A DNA stretch of 64,000 nucleotides from Pseudoponticoccus marisrubri (GCF_001482405.1 NZ_LPXO01000003.1:124001-188000), one strand, 5' to 3'; positions 42,349 through 51,925 are shown, numbered from the stretch's first letter. Made by a program: numbers and translations. The notes: generated by a model not told the origin, from the sequence alone.

Positions 42349-44906
42349 GACAGGATCCGGCCCACCATCTCGCCCATGTCGCGCGACAGGTTCGGCTTGT
42401 CGGCGATGCGCTGCAGCTCGGCCCGCATCAGGTCCTGCCGGTCGGCATCGTAGCGCGTCCAGGTCTGGAAGGCCGAACACATGCGCGCCGCGGTCTGCGG
42501 GTTGAGATCGTCCAGCCGGATCAGCCAGTCGGCCAGAAGGCGATAGCCCGCGCCGTCGGCCCGGTGAAACCCGGCATGGTTCATCGCCAGCCCGCCCAGC
42601 ACTGCGCGGAACCGGTTGGGGTTCTTCCAGTCGAACAGGTCATGCCCGGTCAGCTCGGCGGCGATGTCGGCGGCGCGCGCAGGCGCGGCGGCGCCCACCT
42701 GCAAGCCGAACCACTTGTCCATCACCAGCCGGTCGCCCTGCCATTGCTCATAGAAGGCTGCCAGCGCCGCCTTGGCCCGGTCGGCCCGGATCAGCTGGGT
42801 CAACGCCGAGAGCTGCTGGGTCATGTTGTCGGCCGCGGCGAATTGCGCCTCGGCCGCGTAGCCGCCATCCAGCCGGGTCTGCATCGACAGCACCGCCGAT
42901 CCCAGCGCGCGCTTGCCCGATTGCTCCGCATCGGGCGCGTAGGCGGCGCTCACCGACGCCTCGCGGGCCAGCGCGGGCAGCATGTCGGCAAAGCGCTCGG
43001 CCGTGGCCTGGGCCAGCCGCTCGGCCGCGGACCAGATCGCGTCGGGGTCGGGGGTCACGCCGCGCGTGTGCAGCATCTGGGCCAGCTCGGATTGCGAGGG
43101 GCCCGACAGCATCAGCGCGCGATAGGCCGGGTCCAGCGTGGTGTCCGCGACCAGCCGCTGCAACCCGTCCAGCCAGTCGCCATCGGGCGCGGCGTCCTTC
43201 GTGATCATCTCGAACAGGCTGTCGCGGGCCAGTTCGCGCGAGGCATCCCAGCGGTTGAACGGATCGGTGTCATGGGCCAGCAGGAAGGCGCGCTCGGCGC
43301 GGCTGGTCTCACGCTCCAGCACGATCGGCGCCGAGAAGCCGCGGTTGAGCGAGGGCACGGGCCGCGCGCCCAGCCCGGTGAACTCGAAGCGCTGCTCGGC
43401 CTCGGTCACCTCCAGCACGCGGGTCGGCACGACCTCGTCGCCATTGGGGCCCAGAAGCCCCACGGCCAGCGGGATCACCTGCGGCGCCTTGTCGGGCTGG
43501 CCGGGGGTGGGCGGCGTGTGCTGGCGCACGGTCAGGCTGTAGGTGCCATCTGTCCAGTCCTCGTCCACCTGCACGCGCGGGGTGCCGGCCTGGCTGTACC
43601 ACCGCTTGAACTGCGACAGGTCGCGGCCGGTCGCCTCTTCGAAGACGCGCAGCCAGTCCTCGATCGTGGCAGCATCGCCGTCATGGCGGTCGAAATAGAG
43701 GTCCAGCGCCTTGGCATAGGCCTCGGCCCCGACCAGGGTGCGCAGCATGCCGATCACCTCGGCGCCTTTCTCGTAGACCGTCGCGGTGTAGAAATTGTTG
43801 ATTTCCTGAAAGCTCTCGGGCCGCACCGGGTGGGCCAGCGGGCCCTGGTCCTCGGGGAACTGGCGGGCGCGCAGCATGATGACGTCGTCGATCCGCTTCA
43901 CCGGGGCCGAGCGCATGTCGGCGGTGAATTGCTGGTCGCGGAACACCGTCAGGCCCTCTTTCAGGCAGAGCTGGAACCAGTCGCGGCAGGTGATCCGGTT
44001 GCCGGTCCAGTTGTGGAAATACTCATGCGCGATGATCGCCTCGATCCGTTCGAAATTGCCGTCGGTCGAGGTCTCGGGACTGGCCAGCACGCAGGAGGAG
44101 TTGAAGATGTTCAGCCCCTTGTTCTCCATCGCGCCCATGTTGAAATCATCGACCGCAACGATGTTGAACACGTCCAGATCGTATTCGCGGCCGTATTCCT
44201 CTTCGTCCCAGCGCATGGATTTCTTCAGCGCCTCCATGCCGAAGGCGCATTTGCCCTCGTCGCCCGGCCGGACCCAGATGTTCAGGTCCACGTCCTTGCC
44301 GGAGCGGGTGCGGAACCGGTCGGGATGCGCCACGAGATCGCCGGCCACCAGCGCGAACAGGTAGGCGGGCTTTCGCCAAGGGTCGTGCCACTCGGCAAAG
44401 CCCGCGCCGCGGTCGCCCGGGTTGCCATTGGACAGCAGCACCGGCAGGTCGCTCTCGATCCGCACGGTGAAGATCGCCATCACGTCGGGCCGGTCGGGGT
44501 AATAGGTGATCTTGCGGAAGCCCTCGGCCTCGCATTGCGTGCAATACATGCCGTTCGACATGTAGAGCCCCTCCAGCGCGGTATTGGCCTCGGGCGCGAT
44601 CTCGACCTCGGCTTCCCACAGGAAGGGGCCGTCGGGCACGGCGCAGGTCAGCCCCTTGTCGGTGATCTCGGGCGTGACCTCGGTGCCGTCGATCGCGGCG
44701 CGGATCAGGCGCAGCTCTTCGCCATGCAGGAAGAAATCCTGTTTCGGCGCGCCGGGATTGGGCGCGAAATGGATGCGCGCCAGCACCCGCGTGGCCGTGG
44801 GCGACAGGCGGAAGGTCAGATGCACGTCCGCGATCTGCCAGCCGAAGGGCGTGTAATCCTTCAGGTAGACCGTTTCCGCGGCTGCCTGTGGGGCGGCGTC
44901 TTTCAT
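42345..44906 (-). CDS. pepN: Aminopeptidase N
   Basis: An 853-residue M1 zinc aminopeptidase, soluble and cytoplasmic. The exopeptidase motif is MGAMENKGLNIFNSS. The zinc site is HEYFHNWTGNRITCRDWFQLCLKEGLTVFRDQ with both His and the distal Glu, and the transition-state Tyr is in FYTATVYEKGAEVIGM. Length and the N-terminal saddle domain fit the E. coli PepN type rather than eukaryotic forms. It leads a three-gene operon with an SDR and a small membrane protein. Confidence 0.97.
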   Translation of the reverse strand: MKDAAPQAAAETVYLKDYTPFGWQIADVHLTFRLSPTATRVLARIHFAPNPGAPKQDFFLHGEELRLIRAAIDGTEVTPEITDKGLTCAVPDGPFLWEAEVEIAPEANTALEGLYMSNGMYCTQCEAEGFRKITYYPDRPDVMAIFTVRIESDLPVLLSNGNPGDRGAGFAEWHDPWRKPAYLFALVAGDLVAHPDRFRTRSGKDVDLNIWVRPGDEGKCAFGMEALKKSMRWDEEEYGREYDLDVFNIVAVDDFNMGAMENKGLNIFNSSCVLASPETSTDGNFERIEAIIAHEYFHNWTGNRITCRDWFQLCLKEGLTVFRDQQFTADMRSAPVKRIDDVIMLRARQFPEDQGPLAHPVRPESFQEINNFYTATVYEKGAEVIGMLRTLVGAEAYAKALDLYFDRHDGDAATIEDWLRVFEEATGRDLSQFKRWYSQAGTPRVQVDEDWTDGTYSLTVRQHTPPTPGQPDKAPQVIPLAVGLLGPNGDEVVPTRVLEVTEAEQRFEFTGLGARPVPSLNRGFSAPIVLERETSRAERAFLLAHDTDPFNRWDASRELARDSLFEMITKDAAPDGDWLDGLQRLVADTTLDPAYRALMLSGPSQSELAQMLHTRGVTPDPDAIWSAAERLAQATAERFADMLPALAREASVSAAYAPDAEQSGKRALGSAVLSMQTRLDGGYAAEAQFAAADNMTQQLSALTQLIRADRAKAALAAFYEQWQGDRLVMDKWFGLQVGAAAPARAADIAAELTGHDLFDWKNPNRFRAVLGGLAMNHAGFHRADGAGYRLLADWLIRLDDLNPQTAARMCSAFQTWTRYDADRQDLMRAELQRIADKPNLSRDMGEMVGRILS

Positions 44907-45012
44907 CTGGAACCTCGCATGTGTTGATGGAACCCGGGGGCGCCCTAAAGTGTTATTCAGTCAAACGTAGTGCCGCAATGGCGGTACCGGAACAATTGCG
45001 AAAGGAAATTGC

Positions 45013-45207
45013 ATGTCGGCTCCCGACACTGACACACCGACCCAAGAAGCCCGCCACCGCCCGGCGCTGGCCGGAATCAAGCTCTCGCTGGCCTTCGTGG
45101 CGGTCCTGTTCCTGGGCTGGATCGGCTGGACTTTCCTGACCACCGACGGCCCCGAGGGTGCCGAGGTGCAGGTCGAGCCGGGGGTCGGCACCGAGCCGGC
45201 CGACTGA
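45013..45207 (+). CDS. 64-residue single-pass membrane protein
   Basis: A small protein with a polar N-terminus, one transmembrane helix (about residues 22-42: GIKLSLAFVAVLFLGWIGWTF) and an acidic periplasmic tail rich in Glu, Gly and Val. It has the SD AAAGGAAA before the ATG. No known family. It is read divergently from pepN, with a 106-bp gap. Confidence 0.7.
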   Translation: MSAPDTDTPTQEARHRPALAGIKLSLAFVAVLFLGWIGWTFLTTDGPEGAEVQVEPGVGTEPAD

Positions 45208-45280
45208 GCCAAAGCACACCAGGTGAGACGCAAGGGCGGGCAGGATCATGTCCGCCCGTTTTGCATGCGACAGGTGGATG

Positions 45281-45442
45281 ATGCCCAAGACCCGCCGCAA
45301 GGCCGACCTGCCGGTCAAGACCTGCGCCACCTGCGGGCGCCCGTTCACCTGGCGCAAGAAATGGGCCAAGGTCTGGGACGAGGTGCGCTACTGTTCCGAG
45401 CGCTGCCGGCGCGAACGCAAACCGGCCGGGCAGAGCGCCTAA
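45281..45442 (+). CDS. DUF2256 zinc-ribbon protein
   Basis: A 53-residue DUF2256 protein: [20 protein letters not shown], then [27 protein letters not shown]. Two CxxC-type pairs (CATC and CSERC) form a small zinc ribbon. These proteins often neighbour photolyase/cryptochrome or FAD genes in marine bacteria; no such gene is seen here. I take ATG 45281 with AGGTGG upstream; ATG 45278 and an upstream start at 45248 are possible. Confidence 0.85.
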   Translation: MPKTRRKADLPVKTCATCGRPFTWRKKWAKVWDEVRYCSERCRRERKPAGQSA

Positions 45443-45461
45443 ACGCCCTGACGTTGCATCA

Positions 45462-48400
45462 TCACTCGGCCGCTTTCAGCGGCAGCACCATCTGCGGATC
45501 GGTGTCGTCGTCTTCCCAGATGATCTCGGGCGCCTTGAGTTGCCGTGCCGCGCGGGTCAGCGCCCAGTCGCGGGCAACCCGGCTGCCGCGGCCCAGCGAC
45601 ATCTTGGCCAACAGCCGCGCGATCCACAGCACGTAGGTGGTGAACCAGACCCGGATCGCCAGCATCGAGGGCGTGAAGACCAACGTCAGCACCGTCGCGA
45701 TGCCCAGCCCGAACACCACCGCCGTGGCAAGGTTCTTCCACCACAGTGCCGTGGGGCTGTCGACCGAGTAGCCGCCGCCGAAGAAATCGAGGCTGAGCCC
45801 GAACATCATCGGCGCAAGCCCGGCCATGGTGGTGATCGTGGTCAGCAGCACCGGGCGGATGCGGTCCTCGGCGGTGCGCACGATGGCCTCGATCCGCGGC
45901 ATGTAGCGTGCGTAATCCTGGTAGGTGTCGATCAGCACGATATTGTTGTTCACCACGATCCCCGCCAGCGCGACGATCCCCGTGCCGGTCATGATGATGC
46001 TGAAATACTGGTCCATGACCAGCATCCCGATCAGAACCCCGGTGGTGGACAGCACCACCGCCAGCAGCACCAGCGCGGCGTTGTAGAACGAGTTGAACTG
46101 CGCCAGCAGGATGATGAACATCAGCCCCAGCGCCGCGCCGAAGGCCGAGGACAGGAAGGCCTGGCTCTCGGCCTGGTCCTCCTGATCGCCGGTCCATTCC
46201 CATTCGATCCCCGCCGGCAGGGGCTGGGTCTCCAGCCACTCGGTCAGATGGGCGATGCGTTCATTCGCGGTGATCGGTATGGTGACCAGCCGGCCATCGG
46301 CATGGGCCTCGCCCAGCAACGTGCTGTCGACCGCATCGGCCAACTGCACCACCTCGAACTCCGCCCCGTCCTTGCCGGTGAAGCGCTGGCCGCCCTGCGG
46401 CGGCACGCCATCTTCCAGCCGCCGCACGGTGCCGACCTCGGCGCCGGTGGCATCGCGCAGCTTGAACAGGTTGGTGCCCACATCCGCCTTGACGTCGAAA
46501 TAGCGCTTCTGGTCGATCCGCTCGATCTGGGCCAGCTGCGGCACTGGGGTGCGGGTGATGAAGTTCGACATGGGCACCAGACCGCCCTCGGTGCGCAGTT
46601 TCAGGCTGTCCAGCGTGGACAGCACGCGGTCGTCCTCGGGCAGGCGCACGCGGATGTCGATCTCCTCGTCCGAGCTGTCGACCCGCATCGTGTCCAGCAG
46701 GATGCCACGGGTGACAAGCTGGACCATTGCGCCGATCACCGCCACGTCCGCGCCGTAGCGCCCGGCCTCCTCGACATCCACGTCGATCTGCCAGTCGATG
46801 CCGGGCAGGGGGCGCGTGTCCTCGATCAGGGTCAGCCCGGGGGTGGCCTCGTATTGCTGCCGCGCCACCGCCGTGGCGGCCAGCAGCTGGTCCCAGTCAT
46901 CGCCCTTCAGGCGCAGATGCACGGGCTTGCCGCTGGAAGGCCCGCGCGCCTGGGCCAGGATCTCGACCTCGGTACCGGGGATCTGCTCCAGCCGGGCGGT
47001 CAGCGTGTCGATGATGTAATCGCCGTCCAGTTCCTCCAGCGGCACGTCTGTTTCGCGCGCATAGGCGGGGCGGTCCTCCCAGGGAATCGTCTCCAGCTGG
47101 ACCTGTCCGATCGTGTCCTTGGGCGCCTGCGCGCCGCCGGTATTGTTGTTCAGCCCGCCCTCGCCGGCAAAGGCGAAGGCGTTGAGGATGCCGGGAAAGC
47201 CCAGCACCAGCTCCTCGGCCCGCTCGACCAGCGCATCCTTCTCGGCCAGGCTCAGGTTGCCGCGGGCGCGGATGTAGACGATGGCCTGTTCCGGCTCGCT
47301 CTCGACGAAGAACTCGACGCCGTTGTTGTTCTCGCCGAAATAGGTGAAGACGTTGATGACGAAGAAGATCACCGCGCCCACCGCGACCAGCGGCATGATC
47401 GGGTTGCCGGCGATCAGCTTGATGACCCAGCCGAAGGGGGTGCGCCGGCCACGCGTGCGGACCTTGCGCGGCGCGCGCCGGAGCGCCGCGGCATCCATCA
47501 CCACCGACGAGATCACGGCAAAGAGCATGAAGACCACCACGCCCGGCAGCCGCCCGGCCCAGCCCGGCGCCACGGCGGGGAACAGGTAGTCGGGGTTCAG
47601 CACCATCATCGCGCCGATGAACAGCCCCAGAAGCGCCACCGGCACCAGCGCCGCGCGCAGCACCCACGGCAGCGCCTCGCGCAGCGCGTTGCCGGCGCGG
47701 CCCACATTGCGCGAGAAGCGCCCCGAGACGCCGCCCATCACCGGCAGGTAGACCAGCGCCACGACAAGGCTGGCCGACAGCACGAAGATCAGCGTCACCG
47801 GCAACATGCCCATGAACTCGCCCGCCACGCCGGGCCAGAACAGCATCGGCAGGAAGGCGCAGAGCGTCGTCGCGGTGGATGACACGACCGGCCAGAACAT
47901 GCGATGCGCCGCCTCGACATAGGCATGCATCGGGCCGGTGCCCTCGGCGATGCGCTTGTCGGCATATTCCACGACCACGATCGCGCCGTCGACCAGCATG
48001 CCCACGGCCAGGATCAGGCCGAACATCACGATGTTCGAGATCGACACCCCCATCAGCCCCAGCAGGATGAAGCACAGCAGGAACGAGGTCGGGATGGCAA
48101 AACCCACCAGCAGGGCGGGGCGCAACCCGAGGCTGGCCAGCACGACGATCATCACCAGCGCGATGGCGGTCAGCACTGAACCTTCGAGCTGGCTGACCAT
48201 GCTGGCGACCTGCCGGCTCTGGTCATTCGAGGTGCCCACGTCCAGCACCGCGCGCAGCTCCTCGGGCCAGGTCTCCCGCGCCTCGTCCAGCGCCACCTGC
48301 ACCTGCTCGACCGTGTCGATGATGTTGAAGCCCTTGCGCTTGACCACCTGCAGCGCGACCGTGCGCTCGCCGTTGAAGCGTGCCGTGCCCTCGCGGTCCT

Positions 48401-49193
48401 CGAAGGTCAGGTGGATGCTGGCCAGATCGCCCAGCGTGACCACGCGCTCGCCATTCACCTTGACGGGCAGGTCGAACACGTCGCGGGCATCGTCGAAGCT
48501 GGACGGGATCTTGACGGCAAAGGCGCCCTGTTCGGTCTCGATCTCGCCGGCCGCGATCAGCTGGTTGTTGTTCTGGACCACGTTGATCAGCTCGCCGGCC
48601 GTGACGTTGTAGCTTTCCAGCCGCAGCGGGTCGATCACGACCTCCAGCATCTCGTTGCGATTGCCCGCGATGCCGGCTTCCAGCACCGAATCCAGCCCTT
48701 CCAGCCGGTCCTGCAGGTCCTTGGCGACGCGGTTCAGCGTACGCTCGGGCACCGGGCCCGACAGGTTCACGATCAGGATCGGGAATTCCGAAAAGTTGAT
48801 CTCGTTGATGGAATACTTGTCGGCGCCCTCGGGAAACTCGGCCTCGGCATTGTTCATCCCGTCGCGCACATCGGCGATGATCTGCGACTTGTCCCAGCCG
48901 AACTCGAACTCCAGCGCCAGCCCGGCATAGCCCTCGGCCGCGGTGCCGGTCATGGTCTTGAGCCCGTCCAGGTCGGACAGCTCGGTCTCCATCGGCTTGA
49001 TCAGCAGCGTCTCGGCATCGGCGGCCGAGATGCCGGGGAAATTGACCGACACGAACAGCGCCGGGATCTCGATATCCGGCTCGCCCTCCTTGGGCAGCGA
49101 GACATAGGCATAGGCGCCCACCACGAGGCTGAGCACGATGAAGGCCAGCACCATGCGGGCGCGTTCGGCGGCCCAGTCGATGATCCCGGTCAT
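45462..49193 (-). CDS. RND efflux permease, elongated (1243 aa)
   Basis: An inner-membrane RND transporter (AcrB/MexB superfamily, HAE type), longer than the usual ~1040. The N-terminal helix precedes YVSLPKEGEPDIEIPALFVSVNFPGISAADAETLL, and the proton-relay helix 4 has FGLILAVGMLVDGAIVVVEYADK (paired acidic residues). A repeat of that pattern is MTGTGIVALAGIVVNNNIVLIDTY. Between the two halves are two extra hydrophobic segments (ALPWVLRAALVPVALLGLFIGAMM and VVVFMLFAVISSVVMDAAAL) that account for much of the extra length. It overlaps the adaptor gene by 4 bp. No outer-membrane TolC gene lies nearby. The substrate is unknown. Confidence 0.92.
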   Translation of the reverse strand: MTGIIDWAAERARMVLAFIVLSLVVGAYAYVSLPKEGEPDIEIPALFVSVNFPGISAADAETLLIKPMETELSDLDGLKTMTGTAAEGYAGLALEFEFGWDKSQIIADVRDGMNNAEAEFPEGADKYSINEINFSEFPILIVNLSGPVPERTLNRVAKDLQDRLEGLDSVLEAGIAGNRNEMLEVVIDPLRLESYNVTAGELINVVQNNNQLIAAGEIETEQGAFAVKIPSSFDDARDVFDLPVKVNGERVVTLGDLASIHLTFEDREGTARFNGERTVALQVVKRKGFNIIDTVEQVQVALDEARETWPEELRAVLDVGTSNDQSRQVASMVSQLEGSVLTAIALVMIVVLASLGLRPALLVGFAIPTSFLLCFILLGLMGVSISNIVMFGLILAVGMLVDGAIVVVEYADKRIAEGTGPMHAYVEAAHRMFWPVVSSTATTLCAFLPMLFWPGVAGEFMGMLPVTLIFVLSASLVVALVYLPVMGGVSGRFSRNVGRAGNALREALPWVLRAALVPVALLGLFIGAMMVLNPDYLFPAVAPGWAGRLPGVVVFMLFAVISSVVMDAAALRRAPRKVRTRGRRTPFGWVIKLIAGNPIMPLVAVGAVIFFVINVFTYFGENNNGVEFFVESEPEQAIVYIRARGNLSLAEKDALVERAEELVLGFPGILNAFAFAGEGGLNNNTGGAQAPKDTIGQVQLETIPWEDRPAYARETDVPLEELDGDYIIDTLTARLEQIPGTEVEILAQARGPSSGKPVHLRLKGDDWDQLLAATAVARQQYEATPGLTLIEDTRPLPGIDWQIDVDVEEAGRYGADVAVIGAMVQLVTRGILLDTMRVDSSDEEIDIRVRLPEDDRVLSTLDSLKLRTEGGLVPMSNFITRTPVPQLAQIERIDQKRYFDVKADVGTNLFKLRDATGAEVGTVRRLEDGVPPQGGQRFTGKDGAEFEVVQLADAVDSTLLGEAHADGRLVTIPITANERIAHLTEWLETQPLPAGIEWEWTGDQEDQAESQAFLSSAFGAALGLMFIILLAQFNSFYNAALVLLAVVLSTTGVLIGMLVMDQYFSIIMTGTGIVALAGIVVNNNIVLIDTYQDYARYMPRIEAIVRTAEDRIRPVLLTTITTMAGLAPMMFGLSLDFFGGGYSVDSPTALWWKNLATAVVFGLGIATVLTLVFTPSMLAIRVWFTTYVLWIARLLAKMSLGRGSRVARDWALTRAARQLKAPEIIWEDDDTDPQMVLPLKAAE

Positions 49194-51925
49194 CGCACGA
49201 TCTCCTCGAAGCTGGGCTGCACCGGCACGCCGTCGGTGACGTATTCCTGCCCCACGGTGATGATCTCGGCCGTGCTGGGCAGACCGGTGACCCAGACGCC
49301 CTCGCGCGTGTCGCGCACCAGCGTCACGGGGCGGAAGGCGGCGGTGCCTTCCTTGGTGATGGTGCGCACGCCCAATGCGCCCTCGTCGTTCAGTGTCAGG
49401 GTGGACTGCGCCAGCAGATGCGCCTCGGCACCCTCGGCCTCGATGGCGATTTCGGCGGTCTGCCCGTCGCGGATCGACAGGTCGGCATTGGGCACGGTGA
49501 TCTCGACCAGGAAGGTGCGGGTCACCGGGTCGGCGCTGCGCGACACGAAGGTCACTTCGCCCACCACCTCGCGGCCCACCAGCCGCGCCCCGGCCCGCGC
49601 GCCCAGCTGCACCCGGGCCACGTCCTGCTCGGGCACGTAGCCCACGATCTTCACGGGGTCGAGCTGCATGACCGTGGCGCAGGCGCTGCCCGGCTGCAGC
49701 AGCGCGCCCAGCTCGGCCGTGTCGGTCTCCAGCAGCCCGCCGAAGGGGGCGAACATCTGCAGCCGCTCGATCTCCTTGCGGGCGCTGGCCACCCCGGCCT
49801 CCGAGGACTGGATCGCGGCGCGCGCGTTCTCCTCGCCCGAGCGGGCGGATTCGACGCCGGCCAGCGCGGTCTCCATCTGCGCCTCGGCCGAGAGCACCCC
49901 GGCGCGGGCGCTTTCCAGCTGGCTGCGGGCCGAGATCACCGCGGCGCGCGCGCCCTCGACCCGGCTCGAGGCGCTTTCCACCGCGGCGCGGGCGTTCTGG
50001 ATCTGGCTGCGCGCCGATTGCACGCCGGCCAGCGCCGATTGCTGCTCGCTGCGCGCCGATTCGATGCCCGCCTGCGCGTTCTGGATCTGCGTCTCGGCGG
50101 TGCGCACTCCGGCCTGCGCGGTCTGCACCTGGCTGCGCGCGGCCTGCAGCCCGGCGGCGGCGTTCTCGATCTGGGTGCGCGCGGTCTGCACCCCGGCGCG
50201 GGCCGATTGCAGCTGGCTTTCAGCCGAGGCGATGCCGGTCGTGGCGTTGCGGATCTGGCTTTGCGCCGACTGGATGCCGGCGAGCGCATTGCTGATCTCG
50301 CTCTGCGCCGACTGCACCCCGGCGCGGGCATTGCGGATCTGGGTCTGCGCCGCCTGTACCCCGGCCTGTGCGTTGCGGATCTGGCTCTGGGCGCTGGTCA
50401 CCCCGGCGCGGGCATTGCTGATCTCGCTCTCGGCCGAGCGCACGGCGGCGGTGGCCGACTGCACCTGCCCGCGCGCGGTCTCGACCCCGGCGCGGGCACC
50501 TTCCAGCCGGCCCTTCGCGGCCTCGATGCCGGATTCGGCGGCGCGGATCTGCGCCGTGGCGCTCTGCACGCCGGCCTTGGCGGTCTCGAAGGCGGCCTCG
50601 GCCGCGGCCAGCCGGGTCTGCGCGGCAAAGCCGTCCCGCGCCAGCTCGCGCGCGGCACGCAGGTTGATCTCGGCCTCGCGGACCCGCGATTCGGCCTCGG
50701 CCAGCCGGGCCTCGGCCTCGGGCAGGCGGGCCTCGGCCTCCAGCACCCCCGCCTCGGCCGAGGGCACCTGCGCCTCGGCCTCGCGCAGCCGCGCCTCGGC
50801 GGCGGGGACCTGGGCGCGCGCCTCCAGCAGGCGCGCCTCGGCCTCGGGCACGCGGGCGCTGGACTCTTCCAGCCTCGCCTCGGCTTCGGGGATGCGCGAC
50901 AGGGCCTCTTCCAGCCGCGCCTCGGCTTCGGGCACGCGGGCGCGGGCCTCTTCCAGCCGCGCCTCGGCCTCGGGCACGCGGGCCTCGGCCTCTTCCAGCC
51001 TTGCCTCGGCCTCGGGTATGCGCGAGCGTGCCTCCTCCAGCCTTGCCTCGGCCTCGGGCACCTTGGCCTGCGCCTCCAGCAGCCGCGACTGCACCTCGGG
51101 CAGGCGGGCCTCGGCCTCCTTCAGCCGCGCCTCGGCCTCGGGGACCTTGGCGCGCGCCTCGGTCAGGCGGGCCTCGACCTCGGGGACGCGCGCCTCGGCC
51201 TCCTTCAGGCGGGCGGCCGCGGCGGGGATGCCGGCCTCGGCCTCGGCCAGCCGCGCCTCGGCCTCGGGGATGCGGGTCAGCGCCTCGGCATAGCTTGCCT
51301 CGGCGGCCGGCACCCCGGCCTCGGCCTCGGCCAGCGCGGCCTCGGCGGCGGGCACCTGCGCCTGCGCCTCGGCGATGCGCGCCTCCTCGGCGGGGATCTG
51401 CGCCTCGGCCTCGGCCAGCCGGGCGGCGGCCTCGGGCAGGCGCGAGCGGGATTCGGCCAGCCGGGCCAAGGCCTCCTGCAGGCTGACCTCGCGCGTGCCG
51501 GGGTCGATCTCGCACAGAAGATCGCCCGCCTCGACCAGCGCGCCCTTGCGCAGCGGCTCCGAGATCACCTTGCCGTCGGTCTCGGCGCGGACCTCGACCT
51601 CGCGCATGGGCGCCGTCTCGCCGCGCAGCACCACGGCGCTGTCGACCACCTGCGCCTCGGAGCGCATCGCCATGACGCGCACCGCGCCGGTCTCCTCGGC
51701 ATCGGGATCGGGCACGGCGGCCTGTGCCGCGCCGGGCAGGGGGGCCGTCTCCTCGGTGCGCTCGGCGGCCTCGGGGGCCATCGCGCCGTCCGAGACCTCG
51801 GCATCGCCGAACAGCGCGGCGGGCGACACGGCGCGGGCGAAGTCCAGCATCCGGTCCCGCTCCATCACGAGCATGTAGAGGGTGAACGCCACGAGAAGGG
51901 CCGTCACGATGGAAAGAATGCGCAT
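49190..51925 (-). CDS. RND periplasmic adaptor with giant 14-residue-repeat hairpin (911 aa)
   Basis: An adaptor (HlyD/AcrA type) about 2.5 times the normal length. An N-terminal membrane anchor (residues 3-20) and an acidic linker lead to the first lipoyl half (VVLRGETAPMREVEVRAETDGKVISEPLRKGALVEAGDLLCEIDPG, about 98-143). Then come 19 tandem 14-residue units of the type VPEAEARLEEARAR (163-428), a turn with DGFAAQTRL, and 19 units of the type AGVQSAQSQIRNAR (451-716). The second lipoyl half and β-barrel (FAPFGGLLETDTAELGALLQPG, then YVPEQDVARVQLG, then the C-terminal domain) follow. Heptad positions carry V/I/L and Ala, fitting an antiparallel coiled coil. It is co-transcribed with the permease. 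Confidence 0.9.
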   Translation of the reverse strand: MRILSIVTALLVAFTLYMLVMERDRMLDFARAVSPAALFGDAEVSDGAMAPEAAERTEETAPLPGAAQAAVPDPDAEETGAVRVMAMRSEAQVVDSAVVLRGETAPMREVEVRAETDGKVISEPLRKGALVEAGDLLCEIDPGTREVSLQEALARLAESRSRLPEAAARLAEAEAQIPAEEARIAEAQAQVPAAEAALAEAEAGVPAAEASYAEALTRIPEAEARLAEAEAGIPAAAARLKEAEARVPEVEARLTEARAKVPEAEARLKEAEARLPEVQSRLLEAQAKVPEAEARLEEARSRIPEAEARLEEAEARVPEAEARLEEARARVPEAEARLEEALSRIPEAEARLEESSARVPEAEARLLEARAQVPAAEARLREAEAQVPSAEAGVLEAEARLPEAEARLAEAESRVREAEINLRAARELARDGFAAQTRLAAAEAAFETAKAGVQSATAQIRAAESGIEAAKGRLEGARAGVETARGQVQSATAAVRSAESEISNARAGVTSAQSQIRNAQAGVQAAQTQIRNARAGVQSAQSEISNALAGIQSAQSQIRNATTGIASAESQLQSARAGVQTARTQIENAAAGLQAARSQVQTAQAGVRTAETQIQNAQAGIESARSEQQSALAGVQSARSQIQNARAAVESASSRVEGARAAVISARSQLESARAGVLSAEAQMETALAGVESARSGEENARAAIQSSEAGVASARKEIERLQMFAPFGGLLETDTAELGALLQPGSACATVMQLDPVKIVGYVPEQDVARVQLGARAGARLVGREVVGEVTFVSRSADPVTRTFLVEITVPNADLSIRDGQTAEIAIEAEGAEAHLLAQSTLTLNDEGALGVRTITKEGTAAFRPVTLVRDTREGVWVTGLPSTAEIITVGQEYVTDGVPVQPSFEEIVR
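49778..50575 (-). repeat. 19 x 42-bp repeats, ascending arm of the adaptor hairpin
   Basis: Encodes residues 451-716 as 14-residue units with consensus A-G-V-Q-S-A-x-S-Q-I-x-N-A-R. Hydrophobic residues at unit positions 3, 6, 10 and 13 give two heptads per unit. Units are Gln/Ser/Asn-rich, and no proline occurs. Confidence 0.85.
50642..51439 (-). repeat. 19 x 42-bp repeats, descending arm of the adaptor hairpin
   Basis: Encodes residues 163-428 as 14-residue units with consensus V-P-E-A-E-A-R-L-E-E-A-x-A-R. A proline falls at unit position 2 in 18 of 19 units, a regular spacing unusual for a coiled coil. The arm is Glu/Arg/Ala-rich and matches the other arm exactly in length (266 residues). 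Confidence 0.85.

Noticed and set aside
42564-44927. 787-residue frame opposite pepN
   Set aside because: Antisense shadow; pepN has complete M1 motifs on the other strand.
49778-51439. CRISPR or satellite DNA from 42-bp repeats
   Set aside because: They are in-frame coding repeats of a coiled coil with many substitutions and no spacers.
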